Positions 9,199 through 18,473 of a DNA stretch of 64,000 bases are shown one piece after another. The position numbers were made by a program, and so were the translations under genes. The notes below the pieces were generated by a model that saw only the letters and a program-made list of their open reading frames with translations, had not been told where the DNA came from and ran no database searches. Origin of the DNA: Flavobacteriales bacterium. Lineage in GTDB: Bacteria; Bacteroidota; Bacteroidia; Flavobacteriales; JASBRU01. The stretch's first letter is position 1; each line of letters opens with the position of its first letter. Location of the stretch: assembly GCA_030149285.1 (NCBI GenBank), contig JASBRU010000003.1:374001-438000 (forward strand), in the 5' to 3' direction.

Positions 9199-10139
9199 TA
9201 CTTCTTTTGTAAGGTTTTTGCCACTTTATCTAACATAAAAAAGGCAGTTTCTGCCATCTTATTACACTTATCGTCTAATAGTGGGTTTATTTCCACCATT
9301 TCAAAACAGCAAATTTTAGGAGACTCTGTAAGGTAAACTAATAGTTTTTCAGTTTCAGACTCAGAGAACCCATTAATAACAGGTGTTCCTGTACCTACAG
9401 ATATTGCAGAATCCATACTATCAACATCAAAAGAGATATAAATAATATCGCAATCATCTAAATAATCAAGAGTTTCATCAGCAATAGCACGTTCACCTCT
9501 TAATCGTAAGTCTTCTACTTTTATACTCTTTACATTGTGTTTAGCAATCAAATAATCTTCGGGCTCTTCGGTATCTCTTACTCCAATCAATACTAAATCT
9601 TCATAAGCAACACGAGGGCTATCGCCTTTCATCTTATCCCAGTTTTCCTTCGTCTTCCCTACAATCTCATTAATCTTTCTATCCTCATTATTTTCACCTA
9701 AAGCTGTAGCTAAGGGCATTCCGTGTACATTACCGGATGGAGTTGAGTATGGCGAGTGCATATCTGCATGCGCATCAATCCATATTACTCCTAATCTTTT
9801 ATCAGGGTATGCATCTTTTATACCGGCAATGGTTCCACCTGCATTAGAGTGGTCTCCGGCAATAACTATAGGGAAATCGCCATTTAATAATGTATGTTTT
9901 ACAGAATCTGCTATACGACTGTACATTTGTGCAATACCTTCTACTCTTATTGCATTTGGCGTATCATTCTCTTCAAAAAGGTTATCATTTACAGTTTCTA
10001 CTTCCTCTGTAGGAGTATCTACCATCAAACGGCTACCCGCATGATGTGAGGCTATATACAAAGCATCATAGCCTAGGCTTGCCCCACGCGTACCTGCTCC
10101 TAGTTCAGACATTACCTTAACGATCTTCAAGTTTCTCAT
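9198..10139 (-). CDS. arginase family ureohydrolase
   Basis: Likely hydrolyses arginine to ornithine and urea in the cytoplasm. The binuclear manganese site is visible: GDHS (His, about residue 94), DAHAD (about 121-125) and DVDSMD (about 238). The substrate-loop sequence SGNVHGMPL is the arginase form, which argues against agmatinase or formimidoylglutamase. The 313-residue length fits. It is the first gene of the arginase-argS-ffh-folD cluster, has its own promoter (10162-10192), and is coupled to argS by a one-base overlap, pairing two arginine-consuming functions. Confidence 0.9.
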   Translation of the reverse strand: MRNLKIVKVMSELGAGTRGASLGYDALYIASHHAGSRLMVDTPTEEVETVNDNLFEENDTPNAIRVEGIAQMYSRIADSVKHTLLNGDFPIVIAGDHSNAGGTIAGIKDAYPDKRLGVIWIDAHADMHSPYSTPSGNVHGMPLATALGENNEDRKINEIVGKTKENWDKMKGDSPRVAYEDLVLIGVRDTEEPEDYLIAKHNVKSIKVEDLRLRGERAIADETLDYLDDCDIIYISFDVDSMDSAISVGTGTPVINGFSESETEKLLVYLTESPKICCFEMVEINPLLDDKCNKMAETAFFMLDKVAKTLQKK

Positions 10140-10161
10140 ACCCTTTTAATTATTTGGCTAG

Positions 10162-10192
10162 CAAAGGTAAACATCCTAATTAAGCAGTACAA
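10162..10192 (-). promoter_or_regulatory. promoter of arginase-argS-ffh-folD cluster
   Basis: On the minus strand: TTG (10190-10192), a 20-bp spacer and TACCTTTG (10169-10162), an exact Bacteroidota promoter form, about 23 bp before the arginase ATG. Confidence 0.75.
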
Positions 10193-10197
10193 GCTTC

Positions 10198-10227
10198 TTG
10201 TAGCATCCGTTTGATTTTGTACTTTTG
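10198..10227 (+). promoter_or_regulatory. promoter of ftsK
   Basis: TTG (10198-10200), a 19-bp spacer and TACTTTTG (10220-10227) match the Bacteroidota promoter. It lies back to back with the arginase promoter. Because the in-frame TTG at 10225 is inside the -7 box, it cannot be the ftsK start; the ATG at 10249 is. Confidence 0.78.
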
Positions 10228-10248
10228 TTCGTTTACCAAGGAAACAGA

Positions 10249-12690
10249 ATGGCCAAAAAGAAGACCAATAAAAAACAGCCTTTACAAAACACATTTACTG
10301 CTATAGGCAAAGCTTTGTCTAATAGAACATTTCATGTAATACTGGGCTTTTTTCTTATTTTTTCATCAGTGTTTTTACTACTTGCATTCAGTTCTTTTTT
10401 CTTTAACTGGCAGGCAGATCAAAGCGCAATAGATAAGTCATTCTTTAAGCTAATCTTTGATAAAGACTACCAAGTAAATAATATGTTGGGGAAAGTTGGC
10501 GCCGCCATCAGTCACCAGTTTATTTACAATTGGTTTGGTGTAGCCTCTTACCTATTTGTAATTGGTTTTGCTGCATTGGGTTTAAAAATCAACTTCGACT
10601 TAAAAAGCATTAAAACCGGAAAGCTTATTCGCAACCTGGTATTCATAATCATATTAGCCTCTGCAACCTTTGCTTATTTATTTGGGCAAACCTACCCTAT
10701 TATGGGGGGTAATGTGGGCTATCAAATTAGTTTTTGGTTACAATCTTTATTAGGTAGTATTGGTACCGGGCTTTTCTTACTGTTTACCGTTATTGCTTAC
10801 GTTGCAGTTCGCATCAAATTATCTCCGGAAAAATTAGCAGCCTTATTTGCTAAAAAAGATAAACCGGAAGCTGTAACAGATGAAGACAGTGGCGAAGAGG
10901 AAACTGATTTTGAAACAGAAAACTTTGTACCCGAAGCTGAAACAACATCTGAATTAGAAATGGAGCCTACCATACAAGACGATTATGGTAAAGAAATTGA
11001 TGATGATGATGATGAAACGAAAGCACCGGAAAGTAGTATTGAGCTAGAAACAGAAATAGCTGAGGAGGAAGAAAGTAAAGCTGAAGAAAGTGATGTAGAA
11101 ATTTCTGTTGAGGAAACGGAAGACGAAGACAGTTTAACTGCAAAGGAGTTAAAACGCAAACTAAAAGAGTTTGGAGAGTACGACCCTAAGCTCGATTTAT
11201 CTCGCTTTAAATTACCTACCCTAGATCTATTAAATGATTACGGTAAAAGTGATATAACAGTTAACCAAGAAGAATTAGAAGCCAATAAAAACCGAATTGT
11301 AGAGACCTTAGGAAACTATAATATTGGCATTGCTAAAATTAAGGCAACCATTGGGCCTACAGTTACACTGTATGAAATAGTGCCTGATGCAGGTGTACGT
11401 ATATCTAAAATTAAAAACCTAGAAGACGATATTGCTTTAAGTCTATCAGCTTTAGGTATTCGTATTATTGCTCCAATACCCGGTAGAGGCACAATTGGTA
11501 TTGAGGTACCAAACAAAAACCCAAATACCGTAGCAATGAAGAGCGTAATGAGTTCGGAGAAATTCCAGAACTCTGATATGGAATTACCAATTGCCTTTGG
11601 TAAAACCATTAGTAACGAAACTTATATTGCCGACTTAGCTAAAATGCCTCACTTATTAATGGCCGGTGCTACAGGGCAAGGTAAATCGGTGGGATTAAAT
11701 GTTATTCTTACATCCCTGTTATACAAAAAGCATCCATCGCAAGTAAAGTTTGTATTAGTAGACCCTAAAAAGGTAGAATTGACACTATTTAATAAAATAG
11801 AGCGCCACTACCTTGCTAAATTACCCGGTGAAGATGATGCAATTATTACCGACACAAAAAAGGTAATAAATACACTTAACTCGCTTTGTATAGAGATGGA
11901 CCAACGTTACGACTTGCTGAAAAATGCAATGGCTCGTAACATTAAAGAATACAACACCAAATTTATTAATAGAAGACTAAATCCTGAAGAGGGTCATAAA
12001 TACCTACCCTACATTGTATTGGTAATAGATGAGTTTGCTGACTTGATTATGACTGCCGGTAAAGAAGTAGAAACCCCTATTGCACGTTTAGCGCAGTTAG
12101 CTAGGGCAATTGGTATTCACTTAATTGTGGCTACTCAGCGCCCTTCTGTTAATGTTATTACTGGTATTATTAAAGCCAACTTCCCTGCACGTATTGCGTT
12201 TAGAGTAACGTCTAAAATAGATTCTCGTACTATATTAGATGCCGGTGGAGCAGACCAATTAATTGGTAAGGGAGATATGCTATTATCTACTGGTAATGAT
12301 TTAATTCGTATACAATGTGCGTTTGTAGACACTCCTGAAGTAGAAAAAATAACTGATTATATTGGTTCTCAACAAGCTTACCCGGAAGCCTTATTATTAC
12401 CTGAGTATGTAGGAGAGGAATCATCCGGTGGCGCAGGAGGTGTAGACTTAGATGATAGAGATGCTTTGTTTGAAGATGCTGCCAGAGTTGTAGTAGCTAC
12501 ACAACAAGGTTCGGCATCATTACTGCAAAGAAAATTAAAATTAGGCTATAACCGAGCCGGTAGAATTGTAGACCAGTTAGAAGCTGCAGGTATTATAGGG
12601 CCATTTGAAGGGAGTAAGGCCAGACAAGTATTAGTACCCGATGAAATGGCTTTGGAACAGTTATTGAATAATGAAAAAGAAAACAACTAA
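10249..12690 (+). CDS. ftsK: DNA translocase FtsK/SpoIIIE
   Basis: Septum-anchored hexameric ATPase that pumps chromosome termini during division. Residues are counted from the ATG at 10249. In order: four N-terminal membrane helices (about 23-190), a strongly acidic linker of Glu and Asp (about 205-300), the alpha/beta motor with Walker A GATGQGKS (473-480), Walker B LVIDEFAD (about 590) and ATQRPSVNVITG, and the winged-helix gamma domain that reads KOPS-type sites (last 65 residues, SLLQRKLKLGYNRA). The start was set by the promoter position and an AAGGA-like stretch before ATG. It is followed 9 bp later by lolA. Confidence 0.96.
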   Translation: MAKKKTNKKQPLQNTFTAIGKALSNRTFHVILGFFLIFSSVFLLLAFSSFFFNWQADQSAIDKSFFKLIFDKDYQVNNMLGKVGAAISHQFIYNWFGVASYLFVIGFAALGLKINFDLKSIKTGKLIRNLVFIIILASATFAYLFGQTYPIMGGNVGYQISFWLQSLLGSIGTGLFLLFTVIAYVAVRIKLSPEKLAALFAKKDKPEAVTDEDSGEEETDFETENFVPEAETTSELEMEPTIQDDYGKEIDDDDDETKAPESSIELETEIAEEEESKAEESDVEISVEETEDEDSLTAKELKRKLKEFGEYDPKLDLSRFKLPTLDLLNDYGKSDITVNQEELEANKNRIVETLGNYNIGIAKIKATIGPTVTLYEIVPDAGVRISKIKNLEDDIALSLSALGIRIIAPIPGRGTIGIEVPNKNPNTVAMKSVMSSEKFQNSDMELPIAFGKTISNETYIADLAKMPHLLMAGATGQGKSVGLNVILTSLLYKKHPSQVKFVLVDPKKVELTLFNKIERHYLAKLPGEDDAIITDTKKVINTLNSLCIEMDQRYDLLKNAMARNIKEYNTKFINRRLNPEEGHKYLPYIVLVIDEFADLIMTAGKEVETPIARLAQLARAIGIHLIVATQRPSVNVITGIIKANFPARIAFRVTSKIDSRTILDAGGADQLIGKGDMLLSTGNDLIRIQCAFVDTPEVEKITDYIGSQQAYPEALLLPEYVGEESSGGAGGVDLDDRDALFEDAARVVVATQQGSASLLQRKLKLGYNRAGRIVDQLEAAGIIGPFEGSKARQVLVPDEMALEQLLNNEKENN

Positions 12691-12699
12691 ACTAGATAG

Positions 12700-13344
12700 A
12701 TGAAAAAGGTATTTACAATGATAGGAGCTGTGCTGTTAAGTACAGGAATGTTTGCTCAAAACTCTGCCGAAGCTAAAAAATTGTTAGATGAGGTGAGTAC
12801 TAAAACAAAATCATATAACAATATTACTATTGATTTTTCTTACACATTAGAAAACCCAAATTCCGGGAAGATAGAAAATACGGGTTCAGTGATTTTAAAA
12901 GGTGACTTATACAGAATAAATTTCTTAGATTATATTGAAATTTCTAATGGTACAGATAAATGGAGGGTTGCTGTAGAAGACGAGGAAGTAGAGCATAATA
13001 CTATTTCTGAAGCTGAAAAAGAAGAAGGCTTAAGCCCTACTGAATTATTGACTGTATATGAAACAGGCTTTACTTACAAAATGGGCGAAAAGAAAACTGT
13101 TGGCGGTAAAACTATACAGTATGTATTACTATACCCTATTAATAATGTAGCTGAGTATACGCATATGGTATTAGGTATTGATATGAGTAAAAAACAAGTT
13201 TACTCTTTAACTCAAAAAGGAAAAAACGGAAGTGATACAACCTTTACTATCAATAAGTTTACTACTAATAGTACTTTAAAGGCAAATACCTTTAAGTATA
13301 CTGAAGCAGAGTTTCCGGGTTTTTATTATTACGATTTAGATTAA
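12700..13344 (+). CDS. lolA: outer-membrane lipoprotein carrier protein LolA family
   Basis: Periplasmic chaperone that ferries lipoproteins from the inner to the outer membrane. It has a signal peptide ending GMFAQ and then the LolA-type half-barrel with alternating strands (GSVILKGDLYRINF, MVLGIDMSKKQVYSLTQKG). The 214 residues fit the family. It lies 9 bp downstream of ftsK, an arrangement I recall as common in Bacteroidota. The C-terminal TEAEFPGFYYYDLD resembles the end of family members. Family membership is confident; lipoprotein transfer is inferred from the family. Confidence 0.88.
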   Translation: MKKVFTMIGAVLLSTGMFAQNSAEAKKLLDEVSTKTKSYNNITIDFSYTLENPNSGKIENTGSVILKGDLYRINFLDYIEISNGTDKWRVAVEDEEVEHNTISEAEKEEGLSPTELLTVYETGFTYKMGEKKTVGGKTIQYVLLYPINNVAEYTHMVLGIDMSKKQVYSLTQKGKNGSDTTFTINKFTTNSTLKANTFKYTEAEFPGFYYYDLD

Positions 13345-13408
13345 TAAAACACTTCAAATACTATTTACGCGTTTATAACTAACTTAGCAGCAAATTTGTA
13401 GGCATACC

Positions 13409-14998
13409 GTGAATAGAATTTCCAAGCTACTTATTAAATCCTTTTTAGGACCGTTCCTCATCACCTTTTCTGTGATGACGTTCTTGTTCCTAATGCTTTT
13501 TCTATGGAAATATGTAGATGATTTAATAGGAAAAGGCTTGCCTTGGTATACTATTGTAGAGCTTCTTCTCTACTCTATTCCAATGCAAATAAACTATTCC
13601 CTACCTATTTCTATACTCATTTCCTCTATTATGTCTTTAGGTAATATGGGAGAACATTATGAGTTAACTGCCATGAAATCATCGGGTGTATCCTTACGCA
13701 GAATAATGCGCCCACTTTTTGGCTTAATCATCATCATTGCAATTGGTGCTTTTTTATCCTCAAACTACCTTATACCCTATACAAACTTTAAGAGTAAAAA
13801 CTTATTAGAGAATATAGCCAATACCAAACCTGCCTTAAATATTAGAGAAGGTATTTTTTACAATGGTATTGAAGGATTCAGTTTAAAAGTTGGCGAAAAA
13901 TACGGCCCTGAAAACGATTTGCTGAAAGATGTACTCATTTATGATCACACAGAAAGCCGAGGGAATGTAAAGGTAATTATTGCAGAAAAAGGTAGAATGT
14001 ATGTTACAGAAGACGAAAACTACTTAGTTATTACCCTAGAAAATGGCTATAGTTATGAAGAAGTTAAAACCCGAACCCTAAGAGAACGAGACCGTAAGCC
14101 ACACCAAAAAACCAAGTTTTTAAAAGATGAGATTCGTATGGATTTATCATCCTTTAAAACCGGCGATTTAAAAGAAGAAAATTACGAGCGAAACTATAAA
14201 ATGATGAATATTGGTCAGCTATTCTCATCTGCTGACTCTTTACAAACGTTCTTATCGGAGTCTCAAGAACAGTTGGAAGATAGAATTAATGCCCGTTATT
14301 ACTTTGCTCGCTCAAATGCTCGCCCACCGGATGAAGACGAAGACAGGGATCAAGCAAAACTAAATACCATGAATTTGGTTGAGGAGCAAATTAAACAAAA
14401 GGCAGAAAAAAACGACAGCGCTAAACAAGAAGCACTACAAGCAAAGCCCAATAAAAAAGCTAGTAAAGCTGACGTATCCAATGAATATTATACTGAGCTA
14501 AACGATACCATACTATTAAATATAAAGCCGGTAGAACGTGCCGGGGTAATGAATAATGCTTTAAGATTAGCCCGAAGTACTAAAGAGCTTATCTCACAAG
14601 AAAAAGACAATAACTTTTGGTACCACAAACGCCTTATTGCAAAGCATTTTATGGAGTTTCATAGAAAACTAGCCTTGGCTTTTGCCAGTATTGTGTTATT
14701 CTTTGTGGGAGCACCTTTAGGAGCCATTATTAGAAAAGGGGGCTTAGGCTTACCTGTTGTTATTGCTATAGTCATATACCTGCTCTTTCATATAATATCC
14801 ATTACGTTTGAAAAAATGGGACGTGAGCATATTGTATCTCCTTTCTTTGCTATGTGGAGTGCTACTTTAATTATGCTCCCTCTAGGTGTATTTTTAACCC
14901 AAAAAGCTACTACAGACTCCTCGCTGTTTAATTATGAGGTATATGCAAAACCTGTTGTTAAACTTTTCTCATTCTTTGGTAAGTTCTTCAAAAAATGA
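13409..14998 (+). CDS. LptF/LptG family LPS export permease
   Basis: Inner-membrane permease (YjgP/YjgQ family) of the LPS export ABC transporter. Three N-terminal helices (about 12-35, 55-75, 100-125) and three C-terminal helices (about 420-445, 448-470, 475-500) flank a periplasmic jellyroll. At 529 residues it is longer than the roughly 360 of E. coli LptF or LptG; the surplus is a charged, Lys/Asp/Gln-rich insert at about 285-365, usual in Bacteroidota. The start is GTG at 13409, giving MNRISKLLIKSFLGPF, a typical N-terminus. The next gene overlaps by ATGA. LptF versus LptG cannot be decided here. Confidence 0.92.
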   Translation: MNRISKLLIKSFLGPFLITFSVMTFLFLMLFLWKYVDDLIGKGLPWYTIVELLLYSIPMQINYSLPISILISSIMSLGNMGEHYELTAMKSSGVSLRRIMRPLFGLIIIIAIGAFLSSNYLIPYTNFKSKNLLENIANTKPALNIREGIFYNGIEGFSLKVGEKYGPENDLLKDVLIYDHTESRGNVKVIIAEKGRMYVTEDENYLVITLENGYSYEEVKTRTLRERDRKPHQKTKFLKDEIRMDLSSFKTGDLKEENYERNYKMMNIGQLFSSADSLQTFLSESQEQLEDRINARYYFARSNARPPDEDEDRDQAKLNTMNLVEEQIKQKAEKNDSAKQEALQAKPNKKASKADVSNEYYTELNDTILLNIKPVERAGVMNNALRLARSTKELISQEKDNNFWYHKRLIAKHFMEFHRKLALAFASIVLFFVGAPLGAIIRKGGLGLPVVIAIVIYLLFHIISITFEKMGREHIVSPFFAMWSATLIMLPLGVFLTQKATTDSSLFNYEVYAKPVVKLFSFFGKFFKK

Positions 14999-16188
14999 AA
15001 ATTCTACAATTAGCAAACAAAATACCCTATCCGGCAAACGATGGTAGCTCTATAGCTATTTATACCTTAGCAAAAGGCTTTATAGATAACGATGCAGACC
15101 TTACCCTGCTCTGCTTAAACCCAAGTAAACATAAAAAAGATATACAATCAGTACCGGATGATTTTAAACGCTCTTCTAAGCTACAAGCCGTAGATGTAAA
15201 CAACGAGATTACTCCGCTTAAAGCTGTGGGCAACCTCATAAGTGGCAAGGCATTTCACATCAGTCGTTTTTATTGCAAAGAGTTTGCTAGCCTATTAAAG
15301 CAAACACTAAAAGAGCAAACCTTTGATATTATACATATCGATGGGCTTTTTATGACACCCTACCTCTCTATTATTAGAGAAAACAGTAATGCAAAGGTGG
15401 TAATGAGAGCTCATAATATAGAACATTTGATATGGGAGCGAATGCTAAACCATGAGAAGTCATCAATAAAAAAAAGCTACCTAAAACTTCAAGCCAAACG
15501 CTTAAAAAAATATGAACTAGCTATACTTCCAAAAGTAGATGCTATTATTCCTATAAGCACCTTAGATGCTGATGTATTTAAAGAAATCGACATTACCACA
15601 AAAATGCATGTATGCGAAGGAGGACTTAACCTACCTGAGTATGTAGCTAGTGATATTAAACCCGATGAAAAAAGTGTATTTCATTTAGGCTCATTAGACT
15701 GGATGCCCTCGTTACAAGGTATAAGTTGGTTTTTAAATGAAGTATGGCAAAAAGTTATAAAGCAAGAGCCAAAAGCCAAATTTTACATAGCGGGCAGAAA
15801 CATACCTCAATCAGTACAATCTCAACAATCTGACAACATTCAAATTGTTGGTGAAGTAGCCGATAGCAAGCAGTTTATGAGCTCTAAACAATTAATGATT
15901 GTTCCTCTTTTATCAGGGAGTGGAATTAGAATTAAAATACTAGAAGGCATGGCTATGGGCAAAGCTATAGTAGCCACAAAAGTAGGCGCAGAAGGTATAA
16001 AATGTGAACACTCAAAAGAAATTATGATAGCTGACGATGCTCAATCTTTTGCTAATCATATTATAGAATTATTGAAAAGTGATACTAAAATGCAAGAAAT
16101 TGGCAAAAATGCCCGAAATTTGGTTTCACAATCCTACGATAATAAAAAGCAAGTAGCTGAACTATTGGAATTTTATAATAGCCTGTGA
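14995..16188 (+). CDS. family 4 glycosyltransferase
   Basis: A 397-residue GT-B fold enzyme, probably transferring a sugar onto an envelope glycan or glycolipid. The N-terminal Rossmann half contains MRAHNIEHLIWERM, typical of group 1 transferases that act in exopolysaccharide or LPS assembly. The C-terminal nucleotide-sugar half has HLGSLDWMPS, YIAGR and the conserved SGSGIRIKILEGMAMGKAIV with the GT4 catalytic-region glutamate. The start ATG overlaps the LptF/G stop (ATGA), and its own stop overlaps the next gene (GTGA), so the three are coupled. Donor and acceptor are not identifiable. Confidence 0.9.
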   Translation: MKILQLANKIPYPANDGSSIAIYTLAKGFIDNDADLTLLCLNPSKHKKDIQSVPDDFKRSSKLQAVDVNNEITPLKAVGNLISGKAFHISRFYCKEFASLLKQTLKEQTFDIIHIDGLFMTPYLSIIRENSNAKVVMRAHNIEHLIWERMLNHEKSSIKKSYLKLQAKRLKKYELAILPKVDAIIPISTLDADVFKEIDITTKMHVCEGGLNLPEYVASDIKPDEKSVFHLGSLDWMPSLQGISWFLNEVWQKVIKQEPKAKFYIAGRNIPQSVQSQQSDNIQIVGEVADSKQFMSSKQLMIVPLLSGSGIRIKILEGMAMGKAIVATKVGAEGIKCEHSKEIMIADDAQSFANHIIELLKSDTKMQEIGKNARNLVSQSYDNKKQVAELLEFYNSL

Positions 16189-17357
16189 TTCTAGAAATCC
16201 TCTTTTTCTGTAGTGTTTACTTTATCATACATACCTATGTATTTTATCCTTTATTGGTAGATATAATTGGTAAAAAGAAAATTGCAAACACCTATATTTA
16301 CAGTCCTACTGATGAGCTCCCAACAATAGATGTTATAATTGCTGCCTATAACGAAGATGCTGTTATAGAAGAAAAGCTTAGGAGTATATACAACACTACT
16401 TACCCTAATGAAAAAATAAAAGTATATGTAGGGTCAGATAGTAGTACCGATACTACAGATGATATTGTACAGAGACTGGCTAAAGAGCTCCCAAACCTGA
16501 CACTTACGCGTTTTGAAGCCCGTACAGGAAAAGCCGGAATTATTAATCAATTGACCAAAAAAGCAACATCAGAAGTATTTGTATTGACAGATGCAAATGT
16601 AATTTTTGAGTCCACTACCCTTTTCCAGCTTACCAAACATTTTAAAAACCCAGCTATAAAAATTGTAGGAGCTCATACTCTTTACAAAGAAATTAATCAG
16701 ACCGACGGTATTGCTCTACAAGAAGATACTTACTTGAATATTGAGAATAGTATTAAAATAAATGAAGGCAATATATGGGGAGCAAGCATGGGTGTAGAAG
16801 GCAGCTGCTATGCAATACGCAAGGAAGAATATAGTATAGTGCCTCCAAACTTTATTGTAGATGACTTTTTCATTACAATGGAAGTATTGAAAAATGGAGG
16901 AAAAGTAATCTTTGAAAAAGAAGCAATTTGCTATGAGTCTGCAGTAAACGACCCAAAAATTGAGTTTAAAAGAAAGGTTCGTATTTCATCAGGTAATTTT
17001 CAAAACCTCAATTATTTTAAGTCTGTATTACTTAAACCATTTAAAGGATATGCTTTTGCTTATTGGTCACATAAGGTACTAAGATGGCTCACTCCCTTTT
17101 TTATACTCATAGCCCTTATCAGCAACTTTTTATTGATTAATTCTGCTCCTATATACTTATACTTATTCATCGGGCAATTATGCTTATTTTTGCTTCCAAT
17201 TATAGACCTCTTATTTAAGAGGCTGGGGCTAAACATACAGCTATTGCGCTATATAGCCCATTTTTATTACATGAACATTGCCCTGTTATTTGGGTTTTAT
17301 CAATATGCAAAAGGAATACACACTAACGTCTGGCACAGAACCGAAAGAAAAAAGTAG
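16185..17357 (+). CDS. membrane family 2 glycosyltransferase
   Basis: A processive-type GT2 enzyme of 390 residues. It has an N-terminal membrane helix (about 2-24), a GT-A domain beginning [10 protein letters not shown] (about 48) with the SDSSTD and LTDANV (Asp-x-Asp-like) metal-binding regions, DDFFITMEV, and three C-terminal membrane helices (about 300-385). It resembles the BcsA/IcaA-like superfamily but lacks a clear Qxx[11 protein letters not shown] is at the corresponding place. The start is GTG at 16185, overlapping the upstream TGA. Probably works with the upstream GT4 in making a surface polysaccharide; the product is unknown. Confidence 0.88.
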   Translation: MILEILFFCSVYFIIHTYVFYPLLVDIIGKKKIANTYIYSPTDELPTIDVIIAAYNEDAVIEEKLRSIYNTTYPNEKIKVYVGSDSSTDTTDDIVQRLAKELPNLTLTRFEARTGKAGIINQLTKKATSEVFVLTDANVIFESTTLFQLTKHFKNPAIKIVGAHTLYKEINQTDGIALQEDTYLNIENSIKINEGNIWGASMGVEGSCYAIRKEEYSIVPPNFIVDDFFITMEVLKNGGKVIFEKEAICYESAVNDPKIEFKRKVRISSGNFQNLNYFKSVLLKPFKGYAFAYWSHKVLRWLTPFFILIALISNFLLINSAPIYLYLFIGQLCLFLLPIIDLLFKRLGLNIQLLRYIAHFYYMNIALLFGFYQYAKGIHTNVWHRTERKK

Positions 17358-17358
17358 C

Positions 17359-18462
17359 ATGTTAAATACTATAGAAGAGGCTATTGAGGATATTAAAAAA
17401 GGTAAAATTGTTATTGTTGTTGATGACGAAGATCGTGAGAATGAAGGCGATTTTGTTGCAGCAGCAGAAATGGTTACACCTGAATTAATCAACTTTATGG
17501 CTACGCACGGTAGAGGGTTGATTTGTGCTCCTTTAGTAGAAAGCAGATGTGATGAATTGGAATTGAACTTAATGGTTGGTAAAAATACTGACCCTCACCA
17601 TACTCAATTTACTGTATCTGTAGATAAAATTGGACCGGATACAACAACAGGTATTTCTGCAGCAGACAGAGCAAAAACTGTGTTGGCATTGGTAGATGAA
17701 AACACGAAGCCAACTGATTTAGGCAGACCCGGACATATTTTTCCATTAAAAGCAAAATCAGGTGGTGTATTAAGAAGAACCGGTCATACTGAAGCATCAG
17801 TAGACTTAGCTCGTTTAGCAGGCTTAAAACCAGCGGGAGTAATTGTAGAGGTGATGAATGCTGATGGAACAATGGCTCGTTTACCACAACTAAAAGAAAT
17901 TGCTGATAAGTTTGACTTAAAACTTATTTCTATTGAAGATTTAGTGGCTTATCGTATGCGCAATGAGTCATTAATTGTTAAGCGAGAAGAGTTTGACATT
18001 GATACTGATTACGGCACATTTAAATTAAGAGCGTTTGAGCAAACCACAAACGGTCAAGTACATATTGCCTTAACCAGAGGAGAATGGGACATTGAAGAAC
18101 CTGTATTAGTGCGTATGCACTCATCTTCTGTTGCAAATGATATTTTTGAAATTATTACTACTGATACCGGAGTACAACTGGAGAAAGCAATGAAATTAGT
18201 TGCCGATGCAGACAAAGGTGTAATCGTATATATGAATCAGGAAGCCAGAGGTATAAAGTTATTGGCAAAACTGAAAGATTATAAAAATGGTACCTCTAAC
18301 GGCGGTACCCTAAAAATGGATGAAAGAGACTTTGGTGTAGGCGCACAAATATTACATCAATTAGGTGTAAGTAAAATGAAATTGATGACAAACCACCCTA
18401 TTAAAAGGGTTGGTCTTGTGGGCTACGGCTTAGAAATTGTAGAAAACATTACCCTGAAATAA
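17359..18462 (+). CDS. ribBA: 3,4-dihydroxy-2-butanone-4-phosphate synthase with degenerate GTP cyclohydrolase II domain (RibBA)
   Basis: The N-terminal RibB half (about 1-205) is intact: [12 protein letters not shown], the ribulose-5-phosphate site around RPGHIFPL and [14 protein letters not shown]. The C-terminal half has the fold of GTP cyclohydrolase II, but the zinc-binding Cys cluster is missing: where active enzymes have a CxxG...RCDCG-type sequence this one has [12 protein letters not shown], with no Cys. [10 protein letters not shown] and the [15 protein letters not shown] tail are recognisable. So it probably makes dihydroxybutanone phosphate only. An open frame extends to 17278, but ATG at 17359, just after the upstream stop, gives the normal RibB N-terminus. 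Confidence 0.92.
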   Translation: MLNTIEEAIEDIKKGKIVIVVDDEDRENEGDFVAAAEMVTPELINFMATHGRGLICAPLVESRCDELELNLMVGKNTDPHHTQFTVSVDKIGPDTTTGISAADRAKTVLALVDENTKPTDLGRPGHIFPLKAKSGGVLRRTGHTEASVDLARLAGLKPAGVIVEVMNADGTMARLPQLKEIADKFDLKLISIEDLVAYRMRNESLIVKREEFDIDTDYGTFKLRAFEQTTNGQVHIALTRGEWDIEEPVLVRMHSSSVANDIFEIITTDTGVQLEKAMKLVADADKGVIVYMNQEARGIKLLAKLKDYKNGTSNGGTLKMDERDFGVGAQILHQLGVSKMKLMTNHPIKRVGLVGYGLEIVENITLK

Positions 18463-18473
18463 AAATCTATTCT

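Noticed and set aside
17278-17358. Longer open frame in front of ribBA
   Set aside because: It lies within the glycosyltransferase gene in another frame; the ATG at 17359 gives the normal RibB start.
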